A stretch of DNA of 64,000 nucleotides from Amorphophallus konjac (Eukaryota > Streptophyta > Magnoliopsida > Alismatales > Araceae): positions 11,866,856 through 11,930,855 of the forward strand of contig CM040117.1 in the NCBI GenBank assembly GCA_022559845.1, given 5' to 3'. Made by a program: the position numbers and the translations under genes. The notes below the pieces were generated by a model, which saw nothing but the letters and a program-made list of their open reading frames with translations, had not been told where the DNA came from and ran no database searches. The stretch's first letter is position 1. Each line of letters begins with the position of its first letter. This document shows, piece after piece, positions 32,444 through 43,688 of the stretch.

Positions 32444-35190
32444 TGTTGGCCCAGAGAGATGGCGGACAAGAAGGGGGGTTGAATTATCCCCATGCCGAGA
32501 TGGCGGATTTTAAACACTTTCTAAACTAAACACAACAGAATTAATATTAACTACGTTAAATAGCCTAAACAAACGTGAGATTAAATTCTTCTCTCAAGCT
32601 TTCCGATCTCACTCGAATAAACTAGACAATGGATGAAGGAACCTACGCCAAACACGGATAATCGATGTAAGGAACAATTAAAATTAATCCTAACAAGGAT
32701 AGCAGATGAAGCAATGTACGATGATGTAGTGAGCAAAGACCTACTAAATTGACCTGTGAAGGAAGATAGAAGAAATGAACAATCACACAGGCAATCCTAA
32801 TAGACACAGAGATTTTTAGGTGGTTCGGGTACACTACCGTGTCCCCTACGTCCACCCCTCACCGAACACCGGTGAGGCTTCACTACACGCTACAAAATAT
32901 AGCAACACGGGGACGAACCCCAACACCACACACGCTGCTTCCGCAGCAATCCACACACACGAGGCCTTGCCTCAAACCGTTGCTACAGCAGCACACACAC
33001 ACAACGTCGGGGAACACACCCCGGACAATAAAACCACACGGAGACACAGCTCCGTCCACACACACAGTAATATTAAGAGTTTGGCAACATACAAGGATTT
33101 ACAACATATGCTCACAATAGTATGTAAATGGAGAAAAACTATCATCAAGAGATGGATTAAGAATGTAGAATGTTTTCCCTTTGTTTTCCAATGGCCGTTT
33201 GTAGATTTTCCTTGAAGCTTCGGTTGGAGAAAATCGAATCTGCAGTAGGATGGAGCACCCGATCATCTTCCTCAAAGATCCGGGACCGTCTGCAACTTCA
33301 GCAGCTCGTACTGAGTATATCCTTCAAATCCTAGCTCCAGTCAAACCTTCATACATCATAAAAATGTTTAACTTCATAAACCCCTCTTCTCTCAACCTTG
33401 TAGCCGCACTCCTCCTTCTTCTTCTGTAAGAGAATGGAAAGCATTAGCTCATCTTGTTGCTTAGGATGAAAATCACAGCACAAATAAGAGGGCAGCAAAT
33501 AAATGGACAAATGAACATTTCAATGTGTAGTTATTAGAGCTCCCCCATTTTCTCCTTCGAATGTATTTCAATGCCTCTGCAGGTTGAAGATTGTTCTTGA
33601 GGGAAGATGAACGAATCTTGCAAGAACGAGGTTGTAGCTTGATTTCCCATGCAGCTTCAAATAGAAGATCATTCAGAAACTTGAATCAACCTTCTTCTTT
33701 TCACTTTCACGCCCATAACATTGTGGAAGAAGCCCTGGAGCCGCTGCCAGCGTCCTGCACATACAAGGGTTAAGAACAGCTCGAAATTTCAGATCTAGCT
33801 TAGTTCCTTAGGGTTTACAACCCAATAAGATGTATTTATGCTTCTAGGATGGTCAAGGGACAGCCATGGGACAAGATCCACAAATCATGGAGTGATTTAG
33901 GGCAGTTGGACCGGATTGGAATGACTTTCGGTGCGTGTGCACGAAAGTCCAATTTGACGGCTCAAACCCGAACCTAAAAGGGTCGACCCTCGTGAGGGTT
34001 TTAATGGGTTTAAAGGGGTTCTGGAGCAATGGGTCGACCCTCGTGACCCTCCCGTGCGGGTAAATGATAAGACTCTCAGGGGTCGACCCTTGAAGGTGTG
34101 TAGAAAGAGCCCGCCAGGTGAAAAATTAATAATTACTACCAGGGGTCGACCCTCAAGACAACCAGAGGCCACCAGAAGTCAGAATAAAATTCCAGACATC
34201 AGGGGTCGACCCCAGGGGTCGACCCATGCAGGCAGACTGCTGGTAATTGTTTCTGTCCTGTCAGAAACACTAAGGGTCGACCCCAGGGGTCGACCCATGC
34301 AGTTTGGGTTATAAAAACCCATCAAACCTCCATGAAATCAATGGAAAATAAATGATTAAATATTACCATAATCCCATGATTATCAATCGTGAATATTATC
34401 CCTGAAACACATGATAAAACAAGAGGTTTGATCGAAATCAAAATATCTAGATCAAGCATTAATATATGGAGCTAGTTTTGAGACCAAGACCCAAATGACA
34501 TGAAATATGATTATGAAAGCATTAGCATGAGGCACATAAATGCTTTGAACACATTTTCGTCTCAAGAACCGCATATGAGTTCCAACTTCAGTCCAGAGCA
34601 ACATTTATCCAATCATCTGAGAACATGTAGATCTTGCACTAATCAAAGACATAACTTTGTCATTCTTTAATCAATGCAATTGAAAAGAACAAACCCCACA
34701 CTTGCAGATGTTTCAAAGGCTTTCAATTCAATTACTACAAAATCTCATATCTCATAAATGGTTTCAGTTAAGCACATATGAGTTGCATGTTCAGTCCAAA
34801 AGTTCAGAATCAAAGCACACTTGCCATTGAGGCATGATTTTGTATGAGTGAAAGGAAGATGATGATCCTTTCAACAAACACAGACAATGAAATGGAAATG
34901 ATTTTACACAATGCCATGCAACCAACTCAATATCAATGAATACTCAATGAGTCCACACTAGTATGGGCAAAAAGAACAAGAGCATTAGTCTCAACATTCC
35001 CACACTAAAACATGCATGAAAGCGCATGCATTCTCTCCCTGTAGCAATACCTGCAAAGCAAGATATCAACATGTGAGTTCGTTTATCATGAAGACGTTCT
35101 TCACTAATCAAGCACACAATATTTCACACAATATATTGTGATCATCAAAACCATTATCAAAGACAAAGAGGGAGAGACACGAACCCAACA
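32444..35190 (-). repeat. 3' LTR of SIRE-2
   Basis: It begins TGTTGGCCCA and ends CGAACCCAACA (TGTTGG/CCAACA inverted ends), about 2747 bp. The block matching GGACGTAGG...CCGAACCACC on the minus strand is at 32815-32860, and GGGTCGACCC palindromes are at 33980-34295. It is longer than the other two copia LTRs, so hidden insertions are possible. Confidence 0.75.
33980..34297. repeat. GGGTCGACCC palindromes in SIRE-2 LTR
   Basis: Copies lie near 33980, 34031, 34080, 34143, 34203, 34217, 34273 and 34287. The two last pairs are CAGGGGTCGACCC repeats 14 bp apart. Spacing is irregular. The outer base pair differs from the CGGTCGACCG copies in the other copia LTRs. Confidence 0.85.
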
Positions 35191-35191
35191 A

Positions 35192-35204
35192 TCTCCCCCT
35201 TTTT
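35192..35204 (-). promoter_or_regulatory. Polypurine tract of SIRE-2
   Basis: AAAAAGGGGGAGA on the minus strand lies next to the LTR start TGTTGGG. Similar tracts recur at about 35240 and 35670. Confidence 0.75.
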
Positions 35205-37390
35205 GATGATGACAATATATTGTGGCCTTCCAAAACTCTCTCCCCCTTTGACATTATCAAAAAGTGGGGAACCAAAGAGAACGGATGTGAAAGTTTAACA
35301 CGAAGTAGACGGATATATAAAGACAGTGGCGCACGAACCCAGCAATGAACCTCCCATGAAGGGGAGGTGTGTGAACCATGAACTCTTAAGCAAGATTGTA
35401 GAATTTGAAGTGCAATATGCAAGTTGACAAAAGCATATACAAATGCTCATCATTTTTTTTTGAATTTTATGCAAAGTTGATGAACAAAGAGATGTCATTT
35501 GACGTGCAATATGCGATATGCAATATGCAATATGAAATATGCAATTATGCAATATGCACTAAGATGGAATGAAATAAGGCATGAACACAATTGATCAAGA
35601 AGTTAGGCACTCAAGCATGCATAGTTAAGTATGGAATCAAGCAAGTAGTAGATAAGATCACAAGAAAATCTCCCCCTTTACAATGTAAGAAATGCAGTCC
35701 GGACAAGACTATTCTCTCCCTTGAAACAATACAATGCTCCTTGTTCAGAAAGAAACAAGACTTTCAAAAATGTAAGGTGAGAGGTATGTCAAGAATAAAT
35801 TTAGGAGGGTTGACATGGCAACATGCAAAATACAGGATCGTTCAAAGATAGTTCAACAAATAGAGTGCGCAGGATCTGAGCAGGTGTGATCGACTTTCTA
35901 AAACACAATATTTGAGAAGAAAAGATTTTCAATGAGGTACCCATTCCATATATCCAAGGTTAAGTTTTGAAATCTTCTATTATAAAAGCTTATGAAGTGG
36001 CTTTAATTGACAGGCATGGTTTAAGAGTGATGTATACAATGTTTGTCAATGAGATTCAATACTCATATCTGAAATAATGTTTTAATAAAAATGAACCAAT
36101 TGCTCATAGAACTTTCTAGTTCAGCCTCCTTTCATCTTACTCAATTAATTTCAATGACTCCTTTTGGAGTTTCCCCCCGCCAGTGGCGGGGTGGACACCC
36201 CCCTCCTGCGCAGGTGGCAGGAGGGCACGGCTTCGAGCCGCTTTCCCCTCCCCCCCAAAAAAATTAAAAAAACACAAAGTAGTATTGAGATTAAACAATT
36301 GTGAATGCATCTGAATTTGACATTGCTTCCATTTTTTTTTTGATACACACATTTTTCAGATTTTTACTTTTGAACATCAAATTATTTTTCAATGAACAAG
36401 TTTGGTTAATCAACACCTTTTTACATGAGGCATAACAAGTCTCAGGTGAAATGACCCAGTTACTCAGTGTAATAACCGTATTCCTTCTCAATTAAGAAAA
36501 CAGAGTTAGCATTAGAAGTATCTTTTTACGTGAGGAGACACCTTGGTTAGAGGCAGGAATCCCCAGTTACTCAATACAGTCATGCCATTGCTCTATCAAA
36601 TTTTCATGCAATTTTCAGCAGAGGTAACTATGGCACTTCATGACATGGGTTTACTCCATTTCTTGATAGAGGACCCAGTTTCTTGGTGACCAAAATCATT
36701 GCTCTGTCCATAGCTTTCTTTAAGAAAAACTTAGGCAGATTAAATGTTTAAGAACAATACGAACATTATGTATCTCAACCAAAGAAGAACATGGTGTTAA
36801 CTTTTCAGATTTCAAGAAGGTCTTGCATGAATTTACATGAGACAGTCATTTAAGATTTATTAAAAAGCTAATTCAGATATTTTCAAGTCCTTCAAATTCA
36901 AACTTAAGAATACATTATGGGGGACACTCCTTAAAAAGTTAATCAAACAAGCGATAAGAATCTTCTGGAAAACTCTGAACCAAACGCAAGGAATGATAAA
37001 ATCAAAAGCGACACCAGTCTGGAGGAATGAAATAAATCGACAAGACCAACCTCATGGGGGACACAATCCCGCGGTCCAATGAGGAGGCCAAAAGCAGGCA
37101 GTAAAAGTAAAGGAAGTAGGCTAAAGCTCCAGACGGGGACCTCTCAATCAACCAAACCAAGCGAATCGACCAAAGAGAACCTTCCAACTCAGAGTGGAAT
37201 TAGTTCCTCTTCCTCAAAACACTGAATGCACAGCTAACCATCACTGATGGGACATTCTTCAAGCAAACCATGGGTCATGAAAGCTCAAAAAGATGCGTAT
37301 GATGCATGCTGGGCTAAAATAAAAGAAATCATTAAAACGAATGCAAAGAAAGATTAAAATATAAAATACTCGAGAATAATATTGCTAGGC
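35205..37390 (-). other. Non-coding interior of SIRE-2 and junction zone
   Basis: AT-rich DNA with no convincing ORF. It contains a GC-rich stem-loop island (36175-36240). The right end, where this DNA meets Ogre-B-associated sequence, could not be placed exactly. Confidence 0.45.
36175..36240. repeat. Three consecutive GC-rich hairpins
   Basis: CCCCGCCAGTGGCGGGG (36175-36191), a hairpin with arms CCTCCTGC and GCAGGAGG (about 36202-36224) and CGGCTTCGAGCCG (36228-36240) follow one another, bordered by C-runs inside AT-rich DNA. Confidence 0.7.
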
Positions 37391-37772
37391 TGGGAGAATT
37401 CGAGTCAAGACACTATCCGCAACCATAGTGTGCAGGATAGAACCATCCTCCCCGGGACATCCCAACCTAACGGCCTATCCGAAGATTAAACACGTGAACC
37501 TAGATCATCATCGTTTTTGTTGAAGGGGAACATCAGATCCTGGAACAGGTAGATAACCAACGGGTTCTCGAGATAATATTTTATAGTACCATATAATAAT
37601 GCAATAAGGGTGACAAGGATAGGAGGCCATACCTGACTTACCTATGCAGGCGAAACGGCAACTGAAAGCTTGATCCTGCACACGAAATTGTTAACAAGAT
37701 TTGCAATAATATCAAAATTCATCAGTTGAACACAAAGTGCAGATATGGGGGGTAGAACAACTTCAAACATGA

Positions 37773-37919
37773 ACGGATAAGGACCAACCGCCCAACTAAG
37801 AACGGTTAGGTATGAGCCGTACATATCATTGAATTTGAACCGACTTAAACATCCTACCGTTGACGAAGAACGGCCACAGATCAACCGCACAAACCAAGGA
37901 CGGTCTATCGCTAGACCGC
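37773..37919. repeat. Palindrome units upstream of the first antisense gene
   Basis: Units start at 37773, 37802, 37870 and 37900 (29-30 nt between neighbours), with a weaker one between. ACGGTTAGGTATGAGCCGT and ACGGTCTATCGCTAGACCGC closely resemble units in the Ogre-B LTR. Confidence 0.8.
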
Positions 37920-38514
37920 ACATCCTCTGCAACCTCGAAATGCTAAACCCTTCATCCCCTCCACTGTAACCGACGGTGGGAGGGAGAACGAAGGGCACTG
38001 AGCCCATTCTAGCCTCTCCCACTCCCTCTCTCACCCCCAAGCTCTCTTCTCACCACTCAACCTCCCTCTCATCCTCCATGCGCCATAAGCACCAAGCCCG
38101 ACGCCCTGAGATGGCCGGAGGAGAAATGACCATGCCACCGCCGTCGACCGCCGCCGCAACAACGAGCACCGAAGGACCACCGCCGGCGGAGGTGCCGACG
38201 ACGTCCACGGCCGAGGGGGACGCACTCCCACCACCGTCCGTAGCCGAGGAAGAGCCAGGGACGAGCGCAGCCGATGAGGAGCTTGCAGGAGAGGGGCCAC
38301 CGGCAGAGAAGCTGGCCAAGAAGCCGAGGGACCCCGAGGTAGGTGCCCTAAAAAAAACCCCCATTTTCATTTTTTTTCTTCAATTTTTAAGCCATGCATG
38401 TTAGTTTAGGGGCTTCTCAAGGGATTAGAGGGCTTAAGGGCCCGGTTTGGGGGGGCACGGCGGCCTCCCTACCGGTGGGGAACCGTCACCGTCATCGGGG
38501 AAGACGACGATAGG

Positions 38515-38907
38515 GCGGTTTAGTCAAAACCGCACAAATAAAACATGCGGCTCACATCGAGCCGCCCAATATCCCTACGGCCTAGGGGTAGCCGTTCAAA
38601 CTCACACAACCATAGAACCGAACCAAGCAAGGACGGTGAGAGGCTCACCGTTCAAACAACAAACGGGCCACATTGGTCCGTTCACTACCCTGTCAACAAA
38701 GAACGATGCGGATCCCACAGAACCACCCAACCTTCCTGCGGCCCAGGAGCGGTCGTTCGAACCTAAGAAGCCTGAGATAAGAACGGTGCAAACGCACCCG
38801 TTCAAGATAGGAACGACCCACTCCAGCCCGTTCGAAACACAGAACCTGGGGGGTAAAACGGTGTGCATGGTACCGTTCAAATGGACGAGCGGCCTATGGG
38901 GAACCGC
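38515..38907. repeat. Array of 19 nt palindromes in intron 1 of the antisense gene
   Basis: Units of 19 nt start at 38515, 38547, 38577, 38633, 38663, 38783, 38813, 38858 and 38889. Adjacent starts are mostly 30-32 nt apart. Examples are GCGGTTTAGTCAAAACCGC, GCGGCTCACATCGAGCCGC and ACGGTGAGAGGCTCACCGT. Several are followed by TCAAA. Confidence 0.9.
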
Positions 38908-41072
38908 TCTTATGATAGAGAATTAACCTTGATAATTTTATTTAAAAATAAAATAAAATGCTTAAACTAATTACTAAAATGCATCTAAAATGAATGAATG
39001 AATGCAGGGAAAGCGCAGGACCCGCACCTCGTGGCTGCAAGTCCGCGCAGTGTACTTAGCACTGCCGGACTTCTAGAGGGAACGGTTGGCTGCCATGGGG
39101 TTCGCCCCATTCCTGAGCATTGAGGTGTGTCGATTCGACACAGCTCTGCTCTACGCCCTGCATGACCGCTGGGACCCAGTAAGTCGGATGTTCCTTTTCC
39201 CGTGGGGGCATATGGTCCCTACGCTGGAGGATGTGGCCAGGCTCACAGGCCTTCGAGTGCACGGGTCACCGGTTAGCGGGACTACCTTTCCAGACTACCG
39301 GGCGATGGCTCGGTGATTGTTGGGCTTAGAGCTGCGGCACCCTGAGAGGCAGTCGACCCTCCTACCTCGGGCTAGTCTCCAGGACAGCCTGGGATTACGA
39401 CGGGTGGGAGTTACAGTTGGCCAGCAGCCAGAGGAGCACTTATAGCGGTTGGTGGAGCTGGCGCGGCCGCGGGTAGCTGTAGGATCGGGAGTAGAGGCAG
39501 ACAGAGTGCTGAGGCGGTTCTTGATGCTGAGGTTCGGGCGACTCCTCTTCTCCACCAGAGCGGACGTGATGAGCTGTCGGTTCCTTCCTTTCCTCAAGGA
39601 GCTGAGCCACGTAGGCGACTACGCATGGGGAGCAGCAGTCCTCGCCTTCCTTTTTGACACGCTGAGTTCGACGGCCCGTCGGACGATGCTCGGGGGCTTC
39701 TCCCCCTTACTCCAGGTATGACTCTTAACCTAGACCTAATCATGCAACCCTATATGTTTCCTAAATGTTGACACGATGCTGTGATGTAGGTGTGGGCCTA
39801 CGTACGCCTACGTGGGTTGGGCAGAGGCGAGGAGACCCGTCCTGGGCTCCTGCCGATTGCACGGAGGTGGACAACACCTCGGGAGACCGCGGCCCTGAGA
39901 CGGCAGGTCCGAGAGCTGCAGGATGACCTGGACGCTCTACCGTTTGCCTCGATATGCTTCTAAACTCAGACTCTTTAATTAAATGCAATTCTTATATGAT
40001 GATGATGCTAATGCGACTTTCTATTTCTTGCAGGTACGGTGGACACCTTACACTAAGGAGGGTCAGCCTTGGGTGGTTGGCGCCCTTGCCTTCACCGGAC
40101 GAGATGTGTGGCTTCACTGTGTGAATGTGGTGGAGCCACTGCACTACAGGTTGGTGATGAGGACCATCGAGGTCCATCAGCCTGCTGTGGAGTTCCCGAC
40201 GCCTGAGAAGGCGGGAGAGCGAGTGATGAGGACTACCCGGGGCCTAGCGGCAGCATTTGATTGGTTGACGAGGAACGCTGCACAGGTGGCCGACTGGACA
40301 GCTCAGGGGCGAGTGGTGACTGCCCGAGCAGAGAGCGACTCAGCGTACTACACCGCGTACGCCAGACACTACCGAGACCAGGTGTTCTGGGGTGCCCACC
40401 GACCGATACGACTTCTACACTCAAACTCTATCTATTATGCTTATGACTCCTATATGATGATGCCTTGACACATGAACTTATAAATGTAGATTGACCCTGA
40501 GGGACGATTGACGGAGTTGCAGGGGCTCCTGCACTCCACGATCAGGGAGCGAGACGAGGCCCGACAGGCCCTGGCCTTACTGGTGAGTTTTCTAAACCCT
40601 AAACTCTCTAAATTATACAAATGCGTATGTTTATGATTATGCATGTGACTGACCTGGAGTTTTGGATGCAGCGCGCTGAGGGGGACCAACGATAGGGGGC
40701 TGATGCTCCTTCTTCTTCCTCTACCCGGACTCCTGCAGATCGGGCTGAGCGGGAGGCCGACTTCACTAGGATGGTTGAGCGGGCCAAGGCGGCTGAGGTG
40801 GCGCTCATTGAGAGGGTACGCAAATCACTACACTTCCCCTTGTTATTTATGCTTATGATACGTATGAAATGCAATTGACTGACAATGATATGTGCATGCA
40901 GACGTCCGAGCTGACCCACCTTAGGACTGAGCTGGAGTAGAGCCGGGTAGCGGCTCGAGAGGAGGTGGCCCGTGTGCGGGAGGAGGCAACACAGATCCGA
41001 CCAGCAGACGCGCTGGAGACGGCGCTTCTTCGGGCTGAGCTAGAGCGACTTCGAGCCAGCGCAGCCGAGGAG

Positions 41073-41141
41073 GAGCGCTACCGGGCTGAGGCGGAGCGCT
41101 ACCGGGCTGAGGCGGAGCGCTACCGGGCTGAGGCGGAGCAG
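41073..41141 (+). repeat. 21 bp repeat, three copies, coding RYRAEAE
   Basis: GAGCGCTACCGGGCTGAGGC recurs every 21 bp from 41073, in frame in the last exon. It lengthens the predicted coiled coil by whole heptads. Confidence 0.85.
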
Positions 41142-41357
41142 GCCCTGTTACAGGTTGCCAGATTGGAGGGCAAGGTGGAAGGCATGAGAGAGGTGAGTCG
41201 AGAGCGCAGCCGAGCGACTCCGAGCGGTAGCCATGCCACTCATGGCTCTGTTAGGAGTTACTTCACCGGTTCCTCCGGCCACCGGAGAAATGAGGAGGAT
41301 GAGCGACGTCAGCGACATCGGCGTGACGAGGCGGTTTCAGCGATGCCTCCACCATAG

Positions 41358-42237
41358 AGGCACGAGGGATCTGGGGATAGCGACGGGGGCCAGGGAGAGG
41401 GACAGGCTTGACTTTTGTACTTGGCCCGACTCTTGTACATGATATGATATGATAGTGATATGCATGCTTTTGTTTTGATTTTATGTGAATGAATGAATAT
41501 ATGAATGAATGAATGGATGAATGCGACTACTGACTCGACACGAGAGCGTGAGTGAGAGACGACGACTACGGGTGAGATACGACTACGGGTGTGACGCGAC
41601 ACGACCACGAGTGAGATAGAGGGACGCCGAATGAGTGAGATGAGGGATGCCAAATGAGTGAGATGAGTGCGTTAAATGAGTGAGATGAGGGCGCCAAATG
41701 AGTGAGACGAGGGGCAGCACGACTTACTAGTTGAGCAAGTGCACAAAGGGCTCTAGATCTAATGAACGGTTCTCAGTGGGCTGCTCAAATAAACATGCGG
41801 TCCATAATGGACCGTTCCAAAGATAATAAAACGGTTGAATATTAACCGTGCTGAATGTTGAACGGTTTATCATAAATCGCGTAAGAAGAAGAACGGTCTA
41901 TGAAAGGCCGCCTAAATTCTTGCCCTCGAGTTCTTTGGAGGATGATAAACGGTCCATAACGGGCCGCGCAAAGAGATGGGCGGTCTATCGTAAGACCGTC
42001 CAAAAGGTCATCCTGCGAACTAGAAGGGGACTCTCCTGGAGAGTCCCTAACCCGAGGGTAAGTTGCCTCAAACCTATCCAAGCCTCATCTTAACTCATCC
42101 TAGACTTATCCAACCCAGTCTTAAGAGGCCTAGGCTTCCTAACAAGCACTATAAGTAGGAGGGGAGTCTAAATTTGTGATTCACACATCCTCCTCCTTCT
42201 AAGCCTTGAAACCTTTGCTACTCATCACCAAATCATC
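41358..42237. other. Region between the two antisense genes
   Basis: It holds an ATGA-rich microsatellite (about 41485-41525), a 22-23 bp minisatellite with AATGAGTGAGATGAGGG (41626-41712), a palindrome array (41766-41999) and the likely 5' end of the second gene, with a TATA-like CTATAAGTAG at about 42149-42158. Confidence 0.65.
41766..41999. repeat. Palindrome array upstream of the second antisense gene
   Basis: Units start at 41766, 41797, 41831, 41862, 41893, 41949 and 41980. Most steps are 31 nt, with one unit apparently missing near 41924. Examples are GCGGTCCATAATGGACCGT, ACGGTTGAATATTAACCGT and GCGGTCTATCGTAAGACCGT. Confidence 0.9.
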
Positions 42238-43688
42238 ATGAAGAGGGCCCTAGAGGGTAGTACCATGGAGGGAGCATCTTTTAAAGGGCCAAAGTCGGCC
42301 CGGAAAGAGCGGGAAGTGCTTCAACGGCTAACCACGATCCGGCGACATCTCAGCTCGAGTCCTCAGAGAGAGGTAAGTTAGTCATGATTTCATTCAATTC
42401 AATTCTCTTTCATTTACTTATATTCTCTCCTTTCCTCTCTTTCCCTCCATCTTCTTTCTTCCCACCTCAACTTCTTCCTGGCCCCAGGCGGTATTCCACC
42501 TTGAAGTGGTTGGCTCCCATGGTCCGCGCCTTGCCCCTAGAAGTGACATCTATCCTAAGATCTTGGCACTTACAACCTCTCCTAGTGCTGGGTCAGAACT
42601 ACCCAAAGCTTTCCCTTGATTGGCATAGCATCTCAGCCTTAGTTGAAATTTGGCATCCTCAGACTCATACATTCATCTTCCCATCATTCGAGGCCACTAT
42701 CTTACTAGAGGAGGTAGAGACCTACTTCTCTTTACCCTGGTCCCAGGTGGGAGGGGAAGACTCAGTGTGTCATACTGTTGCCCCTATAGATCCTAGGCTT
42801 ATCTTGGGAGGGTTCATACCAGATAGCAGGGAAGTCCACACTTTCGTAGGCCCACGTCAGATTCACCTTCTTCCTCTTATCCAGTGGGTAGTGGAGCATT
42901 GCAAGAATAGGTGTGGGTGGGATGAAGCCATAGCTAAGGCTACGTCCATTTGGTTATGCGGGGCTATCTTGTTTCCTTCAGTTGACCATGTGCTAGAGAT
43001 GCCCCTTCTTAGTACCATTAGCGGCCTTTGGCAGGGACTTTCCATCTCCCAGGCCATCCTAGCTTAGTTGTACGAGGGCCTCACCTCAGTAGCCTTAGGA
43101 GGTCCTCTGTTTGGCTCTATGATCCTTCTAGAATGTTGGATGGGCGTTAGGATGAAATTCATCTATAGGGAGGATGTCACTTCGGCTAGCAGGATCTTTG
43201 GGAGCCACCCCCTCTTCTTCATAGGTGGCGCGTTCGGATTCTCTCCGCAAGTAGAGTGCAGGATAGCAGAGATGAAGACCAGGGATGAGTGGCGACTGCA
43301 CATCAACAGGCTGCCCCTGGATTGGTTCGTGATGCGCCCGGGCTCCCTCCGTGACACCACGGTCAGAGTTCCCAGGAGGCCGGGCTTGGACTTGAGGCTC
43401 GTAAGCGACACCGCACTGGCGATGTACAGCCCGCACCGGTGCTACCTACAGGTTGGACTACCCCGGACTGTTCTACCAGCACTACCCTACCTTCCTGCGC
43501 TACAGGCGAGGAGGATTGGAGCAGAGGAGGATGAGCAGGCGGTCAGGAGTGCCCTGATCATGTGGGAGGTGAGCAGGGTGCTTACCCTACCAGCAAAGGT
43601 TGCAGAGATCCCGGCGATGCGCCAGGCCTACATTAGAGAGTTGAGAGAGATATGTCCCCGCGGGGATGCCCAGCGGAGGACTGAGTGA
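42238..43688 (+). pseudogene. Second plant-mobile-domain/DUF7745-like gene, antisense to element B
   Basis: Exon 1 is 42238-42372 (MKRALEGS..., ends at GTAAGT). Exon 2 starts near 42488 and runs to 43688. It contains LKWLAPMVRALPLEV, SALVEIWHPQTHTFIFPSFE and LEEVETYF, which fit the start of the plant mobile/DUF7745 group, then WLCGAILFPSVDHV and RRPGLDLRLVSDT. The frame after the apparent acceptor is off by one base, and a TAG at 43065-43067 interrupts it, so it is probably dead. The family name is a judgement from pattern only. It could instead be a separate transposon-associated family. Confidence 0.6.

Larger units (their letters stand above)
32444..37390 (-). mobile_element. 3' part of a SIRE-type copia element (SIRE-2), right end unclear
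   Basis: The left LTR is at 32444-35190, followed by a minus-strand PPT (35192-35204) and AT-rich interior. It lies in T1 RNase H after the bases CCCGC (32439-32443), whose partner is not seen. The interior has no gag, pol or env-like ORF. The sequence passes into Ogre-B-associated DNA somewhere between about 36.3 and 37.8 kb. Confidence 0.7.
38078..41357 (+). pseudogene. Plant-mobile-domain-like gene with seven exons, antisense to element B
   Basis: Proposed exons: 38078-38338, 39008-39715, 39790-39951, 40034-about 40415, 40490-40582, 40672-40815 and 40902-41357. All junctions I could place are phase 0. Exon 1 is Pro/Thr/acidic. Exon 2 holds the plant mobile domain (FAPFLSIEVCRFDTALLYAL, MFLFPWGHMVPTLEDVARL). 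Exon 4 holds RWTPYTKEG. The last exons form a charged coiled coil with RYRAEAE three times. Five in-frame stops (39074, 39314, 39443, 40693, 40938) and an AT in place of the GT donor at 39952 mark it as dead. This family occurs both as host genes and inside transposons. Its role here is unknown. Confidence 0.75.

Noticed and set aside
32444..35190. Two separate LTRs instead of one long LTR
   Set aside because: Only one TG...CA pair with matching ends and one PPT was found. A hidden insertion remains possible but I saw no target duplication.
37391..38077. Missing 3' LTR of element B
   Set aside because: Only the palindrome units resemble the LTR. LTR ends and the TATA region are absent, so I did not call an LTR.
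38515..38907. CRISPR-like array
   Set aside because: Repeats are degenerate palindromes, not identical direct repeats, spacers are about 11 nt, and the context is plant retrotransposon DNA.
41485..41525. ATGA/GAATGAAT microsatellite as a functional signal
   Set aside because: Simple short repeat with no conserved counterpart elsewhere in the window.
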